Below are positions 63,453-64,000 of a stretch of 64,000 nucleotides of DNA, piece after piece. Every line of letters begins with the position of its first letter. Position 1 is the stretch's first letter. Source of the DNA: JAGVSR01 sp964589785. GTDB lineage: Bacteria > Pseudomonadota > Alphaproteobacteria > Rhizobiales > Hyphomicrobiaceae. The notes under the pieces were generated by a model, which had not been told where the DNA came from, ran no database searches, and saw only the letters and a program-made list of their open reading frames with translations. The translations under genes were made by a program, and so were the position numbers. The stretch lies in the NCBI GenBank assembly GCA_964589785.1, contig CAZPUQ010000007.1:99583-163582 (forward strand). Direction: 5' to 3'.

Positions 63453-64000
63453 CGGCTTCCCTTCCGATCCCCCGCGCCGCTTGCGAGCCCGGCGGCACCG
63501 CGCGCCGGGCCGTGGCTATGGGCAAGTGGCGTATTCCCCCCGGCGGCACGGATGCTTCCGCGCAGCCGTCGTACCGCAGACTGTCCGGCGATGCCGGCTG
63601 CGGTCAATCAGGACTGCCGATTTGTCGGGCTGTTTTATGGCGTGAACCAAGTACGACCCCGCGCCCGTATAGCGAGATAGCCGCACGCCGCCGCCCGGTC
63701 ACCTTGGGCCCGATCACCTGGAGTGGCGAGGGCGCGGCGGGCCGGTAAACCCTCCCGCAGCCCCGTCCCCCGCCCCAATTGTGGCGCCACGGGGTTCTCG
63801 GGCGGACGTTCCGGGGTTGGCCGGGGCCCTTTGGCCTGCCTGGGGATATTTTGGAATACGCTGCGAATTCAACATGTTGCGGCAGCTTTGCCGCAGGTGC
63901 GAGGATTTTTTAAACGTAGGTGTTGACAGCGCCCCCCCGTTTCTATTTATTGGGTCTTCGTCGGGGCGCGATAGTGCTTCGCCGGCCCGCGACGGGCATC
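63453..64000. other. Right-edge intergenic region
   Basis: About 550 bp with no supported gene. The short frames here are GC-rich shadows. The last 100 bp contain a promoter-like sequence pointing out of the window, so a gene probably starts beyond the edge. Confidence 0.5.
63923..63951 (+). promoter_or_regulatory. Predicted sigma-70 promoter pointing off the right edge
   Basis: A perfect -35 TTGACA (63923-63928) and a -10-like TTTATT (63946-63951) are separated by 17 bp. An AT-rich stretch lies just upstream. The downstream GC-rich DNA has no ribosome-binding site before the edge, so the product may be an untranslated RNA or a gene with a long leader. Confidence 0.5.

Overview
The window is 64 kb of high-GC chromosomal DNA from an alphaproteobacterium, most likely of the order Hyphomicrobiales (Rhizobiales). 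The evidence is an imuA-imuB-dnaE2 mutagenesis cassette with the alphaproteobacterial SOS box (GTTC-N7-GTTC), a CtrA-type box (TTAA-N7-TTAA), a serine-glyoxylate aminotransferase, a fused LplT-PlsC-Aas protein, and zur-znuCB with znuA placed separately. The genus cannot be read from the sequence. I saw no rRNA or tRNA gene, no CRISPR array and no intact insertion sequence. The first gene is cut by the left edge.

Layout. 1-3.2 kb: end of a D-Ala-D-Ala carboxypeptidase, a small ORF, a MOP-type polysaccharide flippase and a CAP-domain lipoprotein. 3.6-8.6 kb: a two-gene module (winged-helix-like protein plus a 1134-aa ATPase with two P-loops, the second HerA-like, ending in a probable beta-clamp motif), followed by a 30-aa membrane peptide. 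9-14.2 kb: ECF sigma/anti-sigma pair, a divergent class A PBP and an FAH-family enzyme. 14.2-21 kb: two paralogous TadG-like von Willebrand A proteins and a 1113-aa membrane coiled-coil protein with a duplicated C-terminal domain. 21.3-25 kb: zur-znuC-znuB and ispG. 25.2-33 kb: an orphan Cas2/SinR-like protein, a small protein ending in QLNLF, hisA, ubiE, ggt-thiO, a secreted C2-like protein and a di-haem cytochrome c peroxidase. 33-39.2 kb: the SOS mutasome operon. 39.7-45.4 kb: L,D-transpeptidase, znuA divergent from a DUF1007-NicO pair, a thioredoxin-like protein and a TRAP-type binding protein. 45.5-50.3 kb: a compact operon of a coiled-coil protein, an inner-membrane BON/OmpA-domain protein, a Ras-like small GTPase, a histidine kinase and a receiver. 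50.4-63.5 kb: a GLG1-like Cys-rich peptide, serine-glyoxylate aminotransferase, amidase, MOSC protein, clpB, the LplT-PlsC-Aas fusion and an M23 peptidase.

How the parts fit. Three regulons can be read from operator sequences: zinc (Zur boxes before zur-znuCB and in the znuA/DUF1007-NicO divergent region), SOS (two LexA boxes around the imuA promoter) and a promoter with two 13-bp palindromes that probably controls the phospholipid-repair fusion. Many genes act on the envelope (carboxypeptidase, PBP, L,D-transpeptidase, M23 peptidase, OmpA-type peptidoglycan binder). The two candidates for an undescribed system are the ATPase/winged-helix module (3.6-8.2 kb) and the GTPase-OmpA-kinase-receiver operon (45.5-50.3 kb). 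A dispersed hairpin repeat with compensatory stem changes occurs at least four times in intergenic DNA.
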